DNA of 64,000 bases from Aselliscus stoliczkanus (taxonomy: Eukaryota > Chordata > Mammalia > Chiroptera > Hipposideridae). Below are positions 1 through 10,847 of the stretch, in pieces. The notes below the pieces were generated by a model. It ran no database searches, had not been told where the DNA came from, and was given only the letters and a program-made list of their open reading frames with translations. The position numbers and the translations under genes were made by a program. The stretch covers positions 97,839,001-97,903,000 of the forward strand of contig CM066729.1 in NCBI GenBank assembly GCA_033961575.1. The letters are read 5' to 3'. Every line of letters starts with the position of its first letter. Within the stretch, counting starts at the first letter, position 1.

Positions 1-1165
1 TCTACCATTCACTATATAAGTTGTACATTAACAAGCATTTGGTATATCCAAGTCAAAAATCTGAATGCCTCTTCCTTGTTATATCATCTTTTTGTTTCCA
101 CTCAAGGATTAGGATGTATTAGTGATATTGAACTTTAAAAATTTTAAGAATGGCCTTATAAATGTTGATTCCTTTTACACATTTGTTCTAAAAACGTGTC
201 AGCTTTAAATTAATGTTATAGTGGACTATAAAAATTTAAAAGACCCCCACTGCTAAATTTGACTGGCTTTAAAAAAAAAAATTAAAAGCAATACAATGAT
301 AGCCCTTTAAAAATGTGTCCTAGGCTTTTCAGGCTGCTTTCAAATGAACACAGTTGCACCATACGAGTTCTCACTCAGATGGTATTCATTAATTTAAGAT
401 TTTAATTGAACATTTTTTAAGTTCTACAAAGTGAACTGATGAACAAAATTAATCAAAAGACAAATATGCTTACTAGTGGGAATATACAAAGATGCATAGG
501 GGCTATTCCCAGGTTACCTCCCAGGAAAATTGATTTGATACATTTATAGTTCCCAGACTTCTTTGTACCCAGAAATCACCTGGAGGGCTTCTAAAAATAC
601 TGATGCTTGTGTTCACCTGTCAGAGATTGTGAATTAATTAGGTTGAGGTGTGACTAGGGCTTTGGAATTTTTAAAAGATCCTGGATTATTCTATGATCTA
701 GCCAAGTTTTAAAAATCATTAGTCTAGAGTCTAGACCTTCAAGATATAAAATAAGAAGCATAAACTACTGGTCACTTTCGCAGCTACACCAAATTGTTTC
801 CTAACAGAAATGTGTCTACTGATTCTAGATAGCAGAGCCTAATGTATATGTGGGAGTGTATATGCGTACATCTCGTCTGCACACACAGTAGGAGTAAATC
901 ATACCAGTATTGTTGTAATTTCTTACCTTTGCTATTCTGACTCCATCAAGTTGTCAGTTAAGAATTATTTTTGTGTAGGCAGATGCGTTCATTGTTGCAA
1001 TCGCTGGTGTACCTAGCAGGTAATTTAATCCCTAGGAGTTCTTCTCCAGTATGCTCCCCACCTTTCCTTCTATGTGAATACAAGATGGATAAATATAATA
1101 AATTGACTTGGAAAGCATTTATAAAGCCTTGATGAAATGATTACATTGTCCCATATTTTAAAATT
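1..1165. other. AT-rich non-coding DNA with a MER5A-like scrap
   Basis: No gene is seen. Bases about 560-735 resemble the old hAT-type repeat MER5A: a segment reading 'atcacctggagggcttc' then 'aaaaatactgatgc', in the usual MER5 order. The rest is AT-rich sequence that I do not recognise. The MER5 assignment is from memory of the family and is moderate to weak. Confidence 0.4.
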
Positions 1166-1262
1166 TAAACAAATGGTAACATTTATTGGGCACTTACCAG
1201 AACAACCCTGTTGTTTAGTACTATTATCCCATTTTACAGCTGAGGAAACTAACGCAAACAAA
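1166..1262 (+). repeat. MIR fragment
   Basis: The segment carries the MIR core and tail signature: 'cattttacagctgaggaaac' preceded by a 'tattgggcacttacc' block. MIR is an ancient tRNA-derived SINE found throughout mammals, so this copy is a fossil with no coding role. The boundaries are approximate. Confidence 0.7.
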
Positions 1263-1597
1263 AGAAAATAGAATCCTCTTTGGGTACATTCTTTTATTTT
1301 AAATCAAGTTAAAATTCCTGCTACAATCAACATACCTATTTGAATAATTTTCCCTGTTTTAATAGGGAGAAGGAAATGTTTGAGTATTATGGACCTTGAC
1401 AGCCCAGGACATAATTGGCCCAAAGCAGCTGCTTCTTATAGTCTTAAGTCTCTGAACGTTTTGATGTCTTGAGCAGTGGAAGATATGTGAATGGTGATGA
1501 ATAATTACTTTTATCTAACAGGATTCATTAAACATTCATTTTTTCCCCCATCTTTGGAATTTTGAGGATTGCTCCTAAGTATATGACAAAAATATGA

Positions 1598-1795
1598 TCC
1601 TTATTTATTTATTTATTTTTGACATCCAATATTATTTTATGTTAGTTTCAAGTGTACAGCGTAGCAGTTAAGCATGTATATAATTTATGAAGCGATCCCC
1701 CTGATAAGTCTAGTACCCATCCAACACCATACATAGTTTTTACACTATTATTGACAATGTTTACCATACTGTATATTTAACATCCCAGTGATATT
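1598..1795 (-). mobile_element. L1 3'-end fragment (minus orientation)
   Basis: The sequence from 'gacatccaatattatttta' through 'taatttatgaagcgatc' to the catacatagtttt block matches the left ends of the two larger L1-derived elements at 15.36 and 25.23 kb. It is therefore the 3' end of the same L1 or half-L1 lineage, strongly 5'-truncated. TTTA-rich sequence lies on both sides and may be a degraded target duplication. Confidence 0.65.
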
Positions 1796-2720
1796 TATTT
1801 ATTTATTTTATTTTTAGCAAATTTTATTGGAGTTACCAATCTATGTAGTCTGCCTTTCCCCATTTTTTTTTTTTCCCCTCAGATTTTCAGGTAATTGAGT
1901 TTCATTTACTTCTGCTTTAGGGTTTTTAGGGCACTGTTTTAAGTATTTACATCAAAATAGCAAGCTGGTCAGTGCCCTCCTCGTGGGCTGAACCCCCCTG
2001 GTTTCATCTGTGGAGAGCTGGTGTCTTCAACTAGAACTCTGGTGGCTGGCACAGCAGCCAGCACCAGGGATGCAGCCACAGGCCCAGGCACAGGTCCAGC
2101 CTGAACGGAGTTGTCACAGCTCCCTTTGCTGTGTACAATCCTTAGTTTCTAGGAGGGTCCCAATTGAGAAAAATTCACGCCTATGGCCAAATAGATCATC
2201 TGAAACAAAAAAATCTGTATCCAGATTTTGGTTTTAAAATATGTGATTGTTATTTCTAAAAAATGGCTTTTGTTTCCAAAGATTAAAACAACCATTAAAA
2301 CACAGCCACTGTGTTTTGCTCAAATAACTGTTACTGAATGAACTTTTTTGATGATAATGCCAAAACAAAAATGACTCCTGCCACTCCCCACCAGGAAAAT
2401 GTTGCTTTCTAAAACTGATATGGTCATGTTTGTGGTCACCCAATTAAACAAGAGACTATTCAATTAGTGCAACATGACTTATTTTTAAATTTATGTTTCA
2501 TTTTATATTGGAGTTTATAATTTGTGTCACCTAATAAGGCAGTGGATATATATGGTTTTCTTTTACATGAAAACCTTTTAAAATAGGTTTCACAAGCAAG
2601 AATTTAATTTATAAAAGATTAAACCATTCTGAAAAACAAGACAGTCCTTTTTCATTGATTACACCCCTTCCCTGCCCCCTTTAGATTTCTTTTTATCTTT
2701 TTTTTTTGAAGTTTAAAGTC
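1796..2720. other. Unassigned non-coding stretch
   Basis: No gene or recognised repeat. Bases about 1970-2160 are more GC-rich than their surroundings and give a short open frame full of Gln, Ala and Pro. That frame has no recognisable domain and looks fortuitous. Confidence 0.4.
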
Positions 2721-2725
2721 ACAGC

Positions 2726-3052
2726 TGAAATGTTCTCCAGGAGTGAGGAAAAGAGAGACACCACGGTTCAAGCGAGCAAGTTTATTAACCTGCTGGGCTG
2801 AGCCCACGAGAGGCGTCAGCACCTGCAGGTGGTTGATGCAGGCTTATTTAGGGGAAGTATAAAATGCTTTGTGGCTAAAAAAATTTTCTATCTACCCTCA
2901 GGGTTTTGTGCCCTCTTCCATCCCCATCCCTAGGGAGTTCAGTTAGTCTTGTATGACCCATTTGGCTGCCAAACTAGGTGCAGGCTGCTTGTCTAGCAGG
3001 ATATGGTGATCATGGGTTCGGGGGAGGAGGGTTTGGCCATTTTGACCTTGCA
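2726..3052 (-). repeat. ERV 3' LTR
   Basis: Direct-repeat partner of 8661-8969. In proviral sense it begins TGCAAGG and ends in CA near 2726. A polyadenylation signal AATAAA is read on the minus strand at 2786-2781, and a TATA-like TTTATA block lies about 70 bases upstream in that sense, so U3-R-U5 order is plausible. Compared with the 5' LTR there is an extra segment of about 12 bases at the U5 end (about 2731-2742), directly after TGAAA. Confidence 0.9.
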
Positions 3053-3064
3053 TTCCAGCCTTTG

Positions 3065-4971
3065 ATGATATTACAGGGTATGAGGGGAGCGGGATGTCAT
3101 CCTTCTCTCTTCTGGAGCTACTTCCTGCCGAGGAGGGGTGTTGGATGGATAGGGTTCGTGTTTGGAGCTGTTGGTCAGACGCTGGTAATCTCTGAGCATG
3201 AGCATCTATCTGCTGGACCGTCTGATTGGTGAAGGCCTATAGCCGGTCCTATAAGAAGCATGTGAGCAGGCACAGCAGGAAGGGACCAAAAGCTAAGAGC
3301 AGAAATAAGAATGGTAAAGGCCCTATTAGAGGAAGAAGCCATGAGGCACAATTTGTTGTTAACCAGGAACTCCACTGAGTTTGCCTTTCTCGGATTTTTT
3401 TGCATGGTCCCTGAGATTTTTGCTGCATCTCTAAGCCAGATTGATTGAGATAGAAACAGCACTGTTCATCAAGGAACAGGCAGAGTCCTCCTTTCTCAGC
3501 TGTTAGTAGGTCTAGACCCCTACGATTTTGTAGGGTAACAGCGGCCAATGAATCAAGTTGGTCCTGGAGATTGACCACGGTGTGTGCTATCTCATCTAAG
3601 GAATTTTGGAGGTCCTCAGAGAGAGCCTGAAAGTAAGTGAGTGAGGTCCTAGGTCCCCTGCTCCAAGACCCACACCTGTGGTTATTGCCAGAGCAGGTAG
3701 CAGTGGAATGACTTGGACTGCCCTCTTTTGTCTCATTTGTTATATCTTTGGAATATAGAGTGGTTGGTCTGGGGGTACCAGGTCCACACTGGGGGTCAGA
3801 TAAACTAGGGTGCAAGTGTCCGTCCAGTTGGTGGGTAGGCAGAGATAGGTATGAGTCCTGCATAGGAAGACGACTCCCTTTTTGAGTAAGCAGGCAGATA
3901 TGTGTATGGAAAAGAGGTGAAGAGGAGGATATTTTCTGCCGGACTCTGGTTCAGCCTCCAAATACTAGGGGTGGAAGAGAAGGAAGCCCCTACCAGGGGG
4001 GATAGGTGGGTTGTGGAGGCCTTTCTGCACTTGAGTGAGGTGGGGGATATCCAAGGGGTGAAAGTAAGTGAGGGATATGAGCAATTTAAGGAGGGAACCT
4101 GTACCTTTGGAGGTGTGGTGAACTGTACTGGTTGTTTAAAGAGGCCATGAGCCGCGGGAGAAACCTGGTAATTTACCTGGCGATTTTCCCAGTCATTGGG
4201 GTGTTGGATAGGTATGGTGAGATTACACTGGTCCAGTGGAATTTATCTTATGGGAACTTACCCTTTGGAACTTGTGAAGCAGAGGGGGGCAGTAGAAATG
4301 AGAGGGGTATTAAGGGTAACAGGACCGTGAACCGGGATTTAAGAGTGTTAATATAGGTCTGGAATAGAAGGGAGGCTCGGTTAGCTGCGGAAGAGGGATA
4401 GTTTCCCAGCAGGGTGTTGGCACGCTCAAAGAAGGTGGCCCCCTTTTTGGACAGTGAAGGCCAGCTGGGCTGTTAGGCTGGGGGATATGGCTAGTGGAAT
4501 AGGTAACACCGTACAGGCTGAGGAGGACAGGGAGAGACAAGCCCAGCAATTGGGGGCCAGCAAGGAGTTGGCTCAATAAAGAAGGGCCTGAGTAAGATTT
4601 AGGGATCGTTCTAACCGGGTAGCAGTGAGGAGAGAGCGGACCGGTAGTCCTTCACTCCTTGGTGAGGTAAGGGAGAGGAGGGCTAGGAATCCGACTGGGA
4701 GGAGGGAATAAGGTTGTGTGGTCCTTGTCGCTGGGTGACTTCCCCATAAGGGTATATGAAGTGGCTGATTGACCCCCATGGATAGTCAAACTCGCCCTGC
4801 AGTTGAGTAGTATAGAGATGGACCAAGACCTGGCACCGGAGATTGAGGGGAATGGTTGACAGTACCTCTAAAATTTGATAAGAGATGGGAATGGGGAGGT
4901 CGCCAGGACAGGGTCCCTGACACCCAGTACAGGGACAGGGTGAGCAGGAAGGTCCTGAGAAGATCTGGCAT
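3065..4971 (-). pseudogene. ERV env (surface and transmembrane subunits), broken
   Basis: Remnant of a retroviral envelope gene. The likely start at 4971 opens a hydrophobic signal-peptide-like stretch (residues 1-20) followed by a WRPP motif. The surface part is split over several frames (about 4990-4310 and on to 3870). The transmembrane subunit is in the 3863-3249 frame: a heptad-like helix at residues 82-110, a conserved region resembling the gammaretroviral immunosuppressive domain at about 111-127, a CX6CC motif at C128/C135/C136, and a membrane span at about 174-203. The stop at the end of the span and another three codons on are in-frame TAGs. After them the same frame stays open for some 45 codons, so the cytoplasmic tail was once longer. 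CX6CC indicates a gamma-type Env with covalently linked subunits. No functional protein is expected. Confidence 0.88.
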
Positions 4972-5053
4972 GGGAAGGGGTTATCGCTCATATGGATGAG
5001 TCTTGTATCACGGTGAGTTGGACTTCGGTCGGTCCCAGGAGGACACTGGTCCT

Positions 5054-6040
5054 TTAGATTGGGACCTGGTCGTGGGTCCCCTGACCCAATCCCTGTCTTA
5101 GCCTAGAGATTTGGAACCAAGAGGGATGACCCACGATCTTGGCAGCAGTGGGAGTTGTGAGAAGGAACTGAAAGGGCACTGTCCATTTTGGTTGGAGGCC
5201 AGTTGGGTGAAGGGTTTTGAAGTATACCCATTCCCCAGGAAAAAGTGAAACAGGGTGGGGGCCTTCATGGGGCCAAGGGAGAGCCTGGTCTGCATGTTCC
5301 CTAAGAAGTTGTCTAATCAAATTTAGGATTGGTAGGTAGTTGCCCAAGGGAGATGTCTAGTTAGGGAGGTTTCCTAACAGAAAAGGCCTACCTTACATAA
5401 GCTTGAAGGGGCTCAGAAAGGTAGGGGCATGAGGGCTGGCATGAAGATGGGAGAGAGGTATGGGCAAGAGGTCAATCCAGGGTCTCTTCACCTCTAGACT
5501 GAGTTTGGTTAGTTGGGCTCTGATGATACTGTTTGGCTTCTCTACTCTTCCTGAGGACTGTGGCCTGTAGGGGATGTGAAGCCTCCATTGGATGCTCAAA
5601 GCCTCAGATACCTGTTGGATTATTTGGGAAACAAAGGCAGGGCCGTTGTCTGACTGAAGGGAGTGTGGTAGCCAAAACAGGGAATAATGTCGTGTAGTAA
5701 GACCTTGGTGACCTCAGAGGCCTTCTCCGAGGTGATGTGGAAGGCTTCTACCAACCCTGGAAAGCTATCTACCATAGTTAGTTAATATCTTGTTTTCTTG
5801 ACAGGAGGCATATGTGTGAAATCTATTTGCCGATCCACTCCAGGGAGGTGTCCTCGTAGCTGGTGTGTGGGAAAGGATGGAGGCCAGATGGCCCCTTGTG
5901 AGGAGACAATGGAACAGATAGTGCAGGTATCAGTGATTTCGCAGAGAAGGGTAGGAAAATGTCGATGGGTTAGTAGAGGCCTTAAAAGATGGTATAGAGG
6001 CTTGAACCCGATGTGGAAGGATTGATGAATGACTGTTAGG
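5054..6040 (-). pseudogene. ERV pol: integrase remnant
   Basis: Integrase pieces in three frames. The zinc-binding domain lies around 6027-5914 in the 6228-5782 frame: H68 and H72, then C102 and C105, an HHCC finger with normal spacing. The catalytic core follows, with a first Asp in an IDFT motif near 5823, a second Asp in a DNG motif near 5655 after a frame change, and the Glu in SSGRVEK near 5542. The C-terminal SH3-like region (5347-5054) contains a PKWTVPFQFLLTTPTAAKI segment typical of gammaretroviral integrases. All three catalytic acids survive but in separate broken frames. Upstream it joins directly to the first part of reverse transcriptase. Confidence 0.88.
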
Positions 6041-6044
6041 TATA

Positions 6045-6659
6045 TCACCCACGGAGAGGAGCCAATCTCCTGGGATGATGGCCCCTTGGTCCAAGAGATG
6101 TTCCTGTTCGGATGGGGAATAGTGGGACTGTATTTGTGGCGTGACAAGGAATTGGGAATTTGGAGGGGCTGCAAAGCTGAATCCTTATGGGAGGATGGTG
6201 TTTGGTGACAGAAGTCAAGGTATCCCAAACGAGGGGGTTGACCTCTGAAGGGGCCAGAGGAGATTGGAGAGGAGATGAGGAGATGGCGGGATTGAGAAGG
6301 AGGAGCAAGGCTGGCTCTGGGTGTGGGAGATGGAAGGAGAGGGAGGCCTTAAACTTGGAAAGGAGGTCCCTCCCTAGTAGAGGAGTGGGACACCGGGGAA
6401 GGATTAGGAAGGAGTGTGAAAACAGAATGTTAGAAAGGGTGCATAATAGTAAGGGGATTGAGAGAGGCTGAGATATTAGGCCGTCAACACCCACAACAGA
6501 GACTTGGGAGAGGAGTGTGGGGCCCGCAAATTCAGGTAGGGCAGAAGAGGTGGCCCCTGTATCTATCCAAAAGGAGATTGGCTTACCTGCCACTAGAAAT
6601 GTTACTCTGGGCTCCGAAGTGGTGATGGACATGGGGCCGGGAGCCCTGGACACCGTCAA
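6045..6659 (-). pseudogene. ERV protease plus first part of reverse transcriptase
   Basis: An open frame of about 204 codons from the gag end. Residues 19-110 look like a retroviral aspartic protease: catalytic DTGA at residues 33-36 (about 6563-6552) and a PLLGRDLLSK segment near residue 92. From about residue 145 the frame enters reverse transcriptase, with a VWDT motif near 6225. The similarity stops near 6050, where integrase sequence begins, so the polymerase palm and RNase H are absent. Relative to the gag frame, which ends in TGA at 6658-6656, protease is in the -1 frame. Gammaretroviruses normally keep gag and pro in one frame, so an indel is likely. Confidence 0.88.
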
Positions 6660-8226
6660 TCTTCAGCGGCGAGGCCAAGTAAGTTCGGCAGGGCGAGGTG
6701 AGACCCGTCATCTGCAGAGGGAAGGGAACCGCCTCTTCCCTGGAAAGGACAGTCAACCTTCCAGTGTCCCCTGCTTCCATAGGAGGGACAAGGCCCTGGT
6801 GGGGGCAGTGGACTGGGGCAAGCTCGTGCCCAGTGGCCTTCTTTGCCGCACTAGAAACAAGGCCGAGGGGGTGTCTTCTGGGGACTCTGGTGTCCTATTA
6901 GGAATTCCCTTGTGGTCGGAACCCCTGATAGCCGCCGCCAGTAGCTGGTATTTGACCTGATCTCTGTGCGCCTTCTCGATTTTTGTTTGTTCATCTCTGT
7001 TGTTAAAGACTTGAAGGCCAGAGCTAAAAGGTCCTGTTGAGGGGTTTGAGGGCCCTCCTCAGCCTTTTCGAGTTTTTTTCTGGATATCTGGGGCAGATTG
7101 TGAGATAAAATGGGTATTGAGGATGATAACGCCCTCCCAAGATGAGGGGTCTACCCCGGTATATTTTTGGAGGGCCTCTGTGAGGCGAGATAAGAATTGG
7201 GCTGGATTCTCCCCGTCCTGTTGAGTGATTTTCTTCATTTTTTTCGAAATTAACCACCTTGTGAGCGGCCTTATGGAGGCCTGCAATGAGGCAGGTAACC
7301 ATATGATTTTGGTGTCCTCTCTGGGTTGTTGTGATGATAATCCCAATTTGGCTCCTTGCAGGGCGCAGCCGCCACACCATTGGGCTTTTGGGGGTCCTTC
7401 TGATGTAGTTCCTCAGCATGTCCCTGGGCAGCCAGCCGTTCTCGCTTTTTCTCCTCTAGGAGGAAGGTGGAGGAGAGGATAATGTAAAGGTCATGCCAGG
7501 TAAGGTCACAGGACTGGGTGAGATATTTGAATTCCTTAATGTAGTTGTCAGGGTTGGATCAGAAGGAGCCCAGGCATTTCTCTATCTGAGAGAGATTGGA
7601 CAGGGAAAAGGGGACATGGAAAAGGGGACAGCTCCAGCAACCTCCCTCAGGGGGAGAAGGGGAGCCTGGGGTGTTTGAAACGGAGTAAAGGGAGGAGAAG
7701 GAAGGTCCATAGAAGAGTCTGGACCCTGTTGGGGACTTGAGTCCGAGAGCCCAGAGGCTTCTGAGTCAGAGGGTTTGGGTGATGGGAGGAGAGGGGGCAA
7801 AGAATGAGGAACATATGGAGGGAGTACTGGAGGGGAGGAATGGTCAGCCAGGTCAAAGGCTGAGGTGTCATCCTCAGAAGAAAAGGGGGCTTTGAGTGGG
7901 CAAGGAGGATTTGGAAGGTGGAACAGGACTGACAGAGGGAAGGACGGGAATGGAGAGCAAAGAAGACTTGAACATAGGGAATCTCTGACCACTTTCCATT
8001 GCAACGACAGAAATTGTCCAAGTCCCTAAGGGTGTTGAAGTCAAAGGTCCCATTTTCGGGCCATTGAGACCCATTATCCAATTTATAGTGGGGCCAGCCC
8101 GTACGTATTACAAAAGAAAATTAATCGCTTGGGCCGGATCTCACTCCAAAGTCTGAGGGCGTCCAAATTGTGGAGGAGGCAGCCCAGAGGCGTCCCCTTA
8201 GGGGGAAGTGAGGAAGAGGCCCCCAT
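6656..8226 (-). pseudogene. ERV gag, broken
   Basis: The start is placed at the ATG at 8226-8224 because it opens MGASSS, a myristoylation-type matrix N-terminus. The matrix continues to a GKWSEIPYVQVFFAL segment after a frameshift near 8100. A Pro-rich region follows (7900-7620) with an LPPY late-domain-like motif. The capsid start is near 7620, with a PLRE motif, and its C-terminal part at 7350-7060 holds the major-homology-type segment ENPAQFLSRLTEAL. The nucleocapsid has two zinc knuckles at about 6850-6740. The first reads C-F-stop-C with an otherwise intact Cys-His-Cys pattern. In the second the second Cys is replaced by Tyr ([14 protein letters not shown]). Several frame changes make it non-functional. 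Confidence 0.88.
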
Positions 8227-8639
8227 CGGAAAGAAAAAGAGTGATAGAAGGATGAGAGGACCTGGTCCCACTAGAAGGAGAATAAGGAGAAAAGGCGCCC
8301 CCCCCCTCTAGGTATTCTACCCTGGAGGGAATGAGGAACTTCTCCCAGAATGGGCGTCCCCAGTCTGAGAGGGCCGAAGCCCGAGGGCCGAGAGAGTCTT
8401 CTGGCCTAACGCTAGGTCTTGGTCTGACGAGCCAAGACAGAGAGCAGAAGACCCGAATGGAGTACACATACTCATCCAGAGAGGAGGTATAGATGTCTAT
8501 TGGTGTTTGCAGGGGGTCACCAATGGAACTGAGAGATTCTCCTATGGGTGTCACTCTGGCAGGTTCAGAAGGGGACCAGAGCGTGGATCAAGCCCAAAGG
8601 GGATAAAGGGGCGATCCAGCAAGCTTCTAGTCTTGTCCC

Positions 8640-8657
8640 TCCTGGGTTACGGCGCCA
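8640..8657 (-). other. ERV primer-binding site, tRNA-Phe-like
   Basis: On the minus strand, three bases after the LTR, lies TGGCGCCGTAACCCAGGA. It agrees at about 15 of 18 bases with the complement of the 3' end of mammalian tRNA-Phe. That would place the provirus among Phe-primed class I elements, but mutation makes the primer assignment tentative. Confidence 0.55.
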
Positions 8658-8660
8658 AAA

Positions 8661-8969
8661 TGAAAGTGAGGAAAAGAGAGACACCATGGTTCAAGTGAGC
8701 AAGTTTATTAACCTGCTGGGCTGAGCTCACGAGAGGCATCAGCACCTGCAGGTGGTTGATACAAGTTTCTATAGGGAAAGTATAAAAAGCTTTGTGGCTA
8801 AAAATTTTCTATCTACCCTCAGGGGTTTGTGCCCTCTTACATTCGTATCAGTAAGTTGGGTTAGTCTTGCATGATCCATTTGGCTGCCAAGCCGGGTGCA
8901 GGCTGTTTGCCTAGCAGGATATTGTGATCATGAGTTCGGGGGAGGTGGTTTGGCCGTTTTGACCTTGCA
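8661..8969 (-). repeat. ERV 5' LTR
   Basis: Partner of 2726-3052. In proviral sense it starts TGCAAGGTCAAAACGG and ends CTTTCA, followed by TTT and the primer-binding site. The AATAAA polyadenylation signal is on the minus strand at 8709-8704. Confidence 0.9.
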
Positions 8970-8974
8970 GCAGC

Positions 8975-9872
8975 ATTTTCTTAATTCTGCTGATCAAAAT
9001 AATACATGGAAAGCATGGATGTTTGTAACTAATTGTCAGCAGAAGTATTTTTCTGAGTGCTGAAGGGAACTGATTTGTGCCTGCATTTGCACCCTTCGTA
9101 CTCCAACACCCCTCCCCACTTTCAGTCGCAGCCTCAAACTACCAACTTGTTTTTTGTCAAATGCATATTGGACTGTGTAATAAATCACTGATGAACAGCC
9201 AACTCTCTATTTTGGAGGTGCAGCCTCTGAACATTGATTAATGTGGTTCTTCAAGAATGGAACAATGACCCATGTGCATATTCACAAGAAAAGCTCCTCC
9301 GCTGCAATAGATAAGCTTTGTTCCCTGTACTCCAGCCTCTCTTCTTACAGTGCTGTCTTTATGGGTGCAGCACTGACCTCAGCTAATTGATTAATAGAAC
9401 CTTTAGGCTGCTTGAGGTGGGCCTAAAACAGGGATGGAATCAGAAGTTGTGAAAGAATCCATTCTTGTCTTTGGGAATTCCTTCAGGCACATATGGCCCC
9501 CACAATAGGCAGAACAGCAAGTGTTCTTAATTTTTGGAAATTTTGGTGGATTTCTGTGATCATTTGCTTCTGCTGTATTATTCTTTTTCTTTAACCTATC
9601 TGTTTGTTCTGTAGTTGACAGGTATTTTTTTAACACAAAAAAATTCAGATTAGATTTGTCTTCTTAATTGCCTCTATGTTAATTTTCTGCTTTTTACTGA
9701 TGTGCTAGGAAACCCATTCTCTATTTTATAAGTTGTTCATAAATACTGAATATCTGTTAAAAATATAAACACAAAATGTTTATCTCAAAATGCAACTGTT
9801 TACCCTTTATCTAATATCTAAATTTAAAAAAAATAATTTATCAGAAGAGTGAATGAATATTAGGTAAATATT
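8975..9872. other. Unassigned non-coding DNA
   Basis: No gene or repeat family recognised. Ordinary mammalian unique-looking sequence with short fortuitous open frames only. Confidence 0.4.
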
Positions 9873-9882
9873 GAAGAGTATT

Positions 9883-10000
9883 GGGCCGGCTGAGTGGCGC
9901 GGTGGTTAAGCGCTGGCTTGGGAAGCCAGCGGCCCCGGTTCGGTTCCGGTCCCACATATGAGGGTCAGTGACACTGCTCTCCAAAAAAAAAAAAAAGGAA
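9883..10000 (+). mobile_element. Short tRNA-derived SINE, with 10-bp TSD
   Basis: A tRNA-like head plus A-tail only. It has an A-box-like tggcgcggtgg (9895-9905), a hairpin cgctggctt/aagccagcg with loop ggg in the anticodon-arm position (9911-9931), and a B-box-like ggttcggttcc (9937-9947). After the head comes cacatatgagggtcagtgac, then a poly-A run. The target duplication gaagagtatt (9873-9882 and 10001-10010) is exact. This is the short form of a family whose long form occurs at 10.9, 14.0, 16.4, 18.9, 23.8, 44.9, 51.4 and 57.1 kb. The head resembles class II tRNAs (Ser/Leu type), but that is a guess. Confidence 0.9.
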
Positions 10001-10010
10001 GAAGAGTATT

Positions 10011-10826
10011 TAGTATTGTTTATGTTTTCAGTATTGTTTATTTTTCGAATGCAACTCATTGTTTATTTAAAATTAAGTCAAAATATATGAATAATACTAA
10101 TAATGATGGCATATTATTTGCCATTTTCAATTATTTTTCATAGCTTTGAAATCCTGTGGTTATCAGGTTATCTTTGAAAATGAATGAGTGTTAGCTCAGG
10201 GAAATATTAATGTAGGTTCCATTTGGGTCTGCTAGAATCAGGTTCTTTTAATTGGACCTTTGATTATTATAGGTAAATATACTCTACTTTTTTAAAGGTA
10301 AAAAATTGAGATTCAGCTAAGTGTTGAAAATATGAAACATTTCTGGCAAATCCTTATCTCCAAGTATTTCAGATATCTTACTATAATTTTTTTATGAGAT
10401 TTATACTCCTCCTTTTATGACTAGGAAAGCTAAGGAAAACAAGTATGCCAAAGCTAAACATTGGCAAGCAGTGAGATAAAGAGCAGAGCCCTTTTGTGGT
10501 CTTTTGTAAATTATTTTATGATCTCTAGGAGTCTCTCATTCAAAAGAGAGAAGGTTCTAATACCAGATTCTGAAGGATAGATAACCTGTCATAAAATAAT
10601 ACTTTAGGGGAAGTCCATTTTTTGTACTGTCAAAAAGAGTTCACTTCTATGAAATAGGAAAATAATAGTTAACTCTTCATTTTTAAAGGAGATATTTATC
10701 CCAAAATGTAATACATTGTTTTAAACTTGAAATTATTTTCTCAAGAAAATTTATGGTGGTTCATTCTTAAATTTGCTAAAGAAAATTATTTCTAGTTTAT
10801 CAATAATAATACTTATACATGAGACA
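10011..10826. other. Unassigned AT-rich DNA
   Basis: Nothing recognisable beyond AT-rich sequence. Confidence 0.4.
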
Positions 10827-10847
10827 TGAGCTTGATGTTTTTGATGT

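Larger units (their letters stand above)
2721..8974 (-). mobile_element. Class I (gammaretrovirus-like) endogenous provirus, internally deleted
   Basis: A minus-strand provirus. LTRs lie at 2726-3052 (3' LTR) and 8661-8969 (5' LTR). Both begin TGAAA and end TTGCA on the plus strand. The flanks acagc (2721-2725) and gcagc (8970-8974) are a 5-bp target duplication with one mismatch. Reading right to left there is a primer-binding site, a gag leader of about 430 bases, gag, protease, an integrase remnant and env. Reverse transcriptase and RNase H are missing, so the element is 6.2 kb rather than the usual 8-9 kb. By eye the LTRs differ at roughly one base in ten, which implies an old insertion. 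Every gene carries frameshifts or stops, so it cannot make virus. Class I is supported by the gag matrix and capsid features, the env CX6CC motif and the integrase C-terminal domain. Confidence 0.93.

Noticed and set aside
2010..2237. A 75-codon open frame rich in Gln, Ala and Pro
   Set aside because: No start context, domain or neighbouring exon signal; it lies in an unremarkable GC-richer patch.
3249..3863. Env transmembrane frame as a possibly domesticated (syncytin-like) gene
   Set aside because: The surface part is broken over several frames, the signal peptide is in another frame and the tail has in-frame stops, so no full-length Env can be made.
9883..9985. Possible genuine tRNA gene
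   Set aside because: A- and B-box-like motifs are present, but there is no acceptor-stem pairing, the A-tail and target duplication are those of a SINE, and the unit recurs many times.
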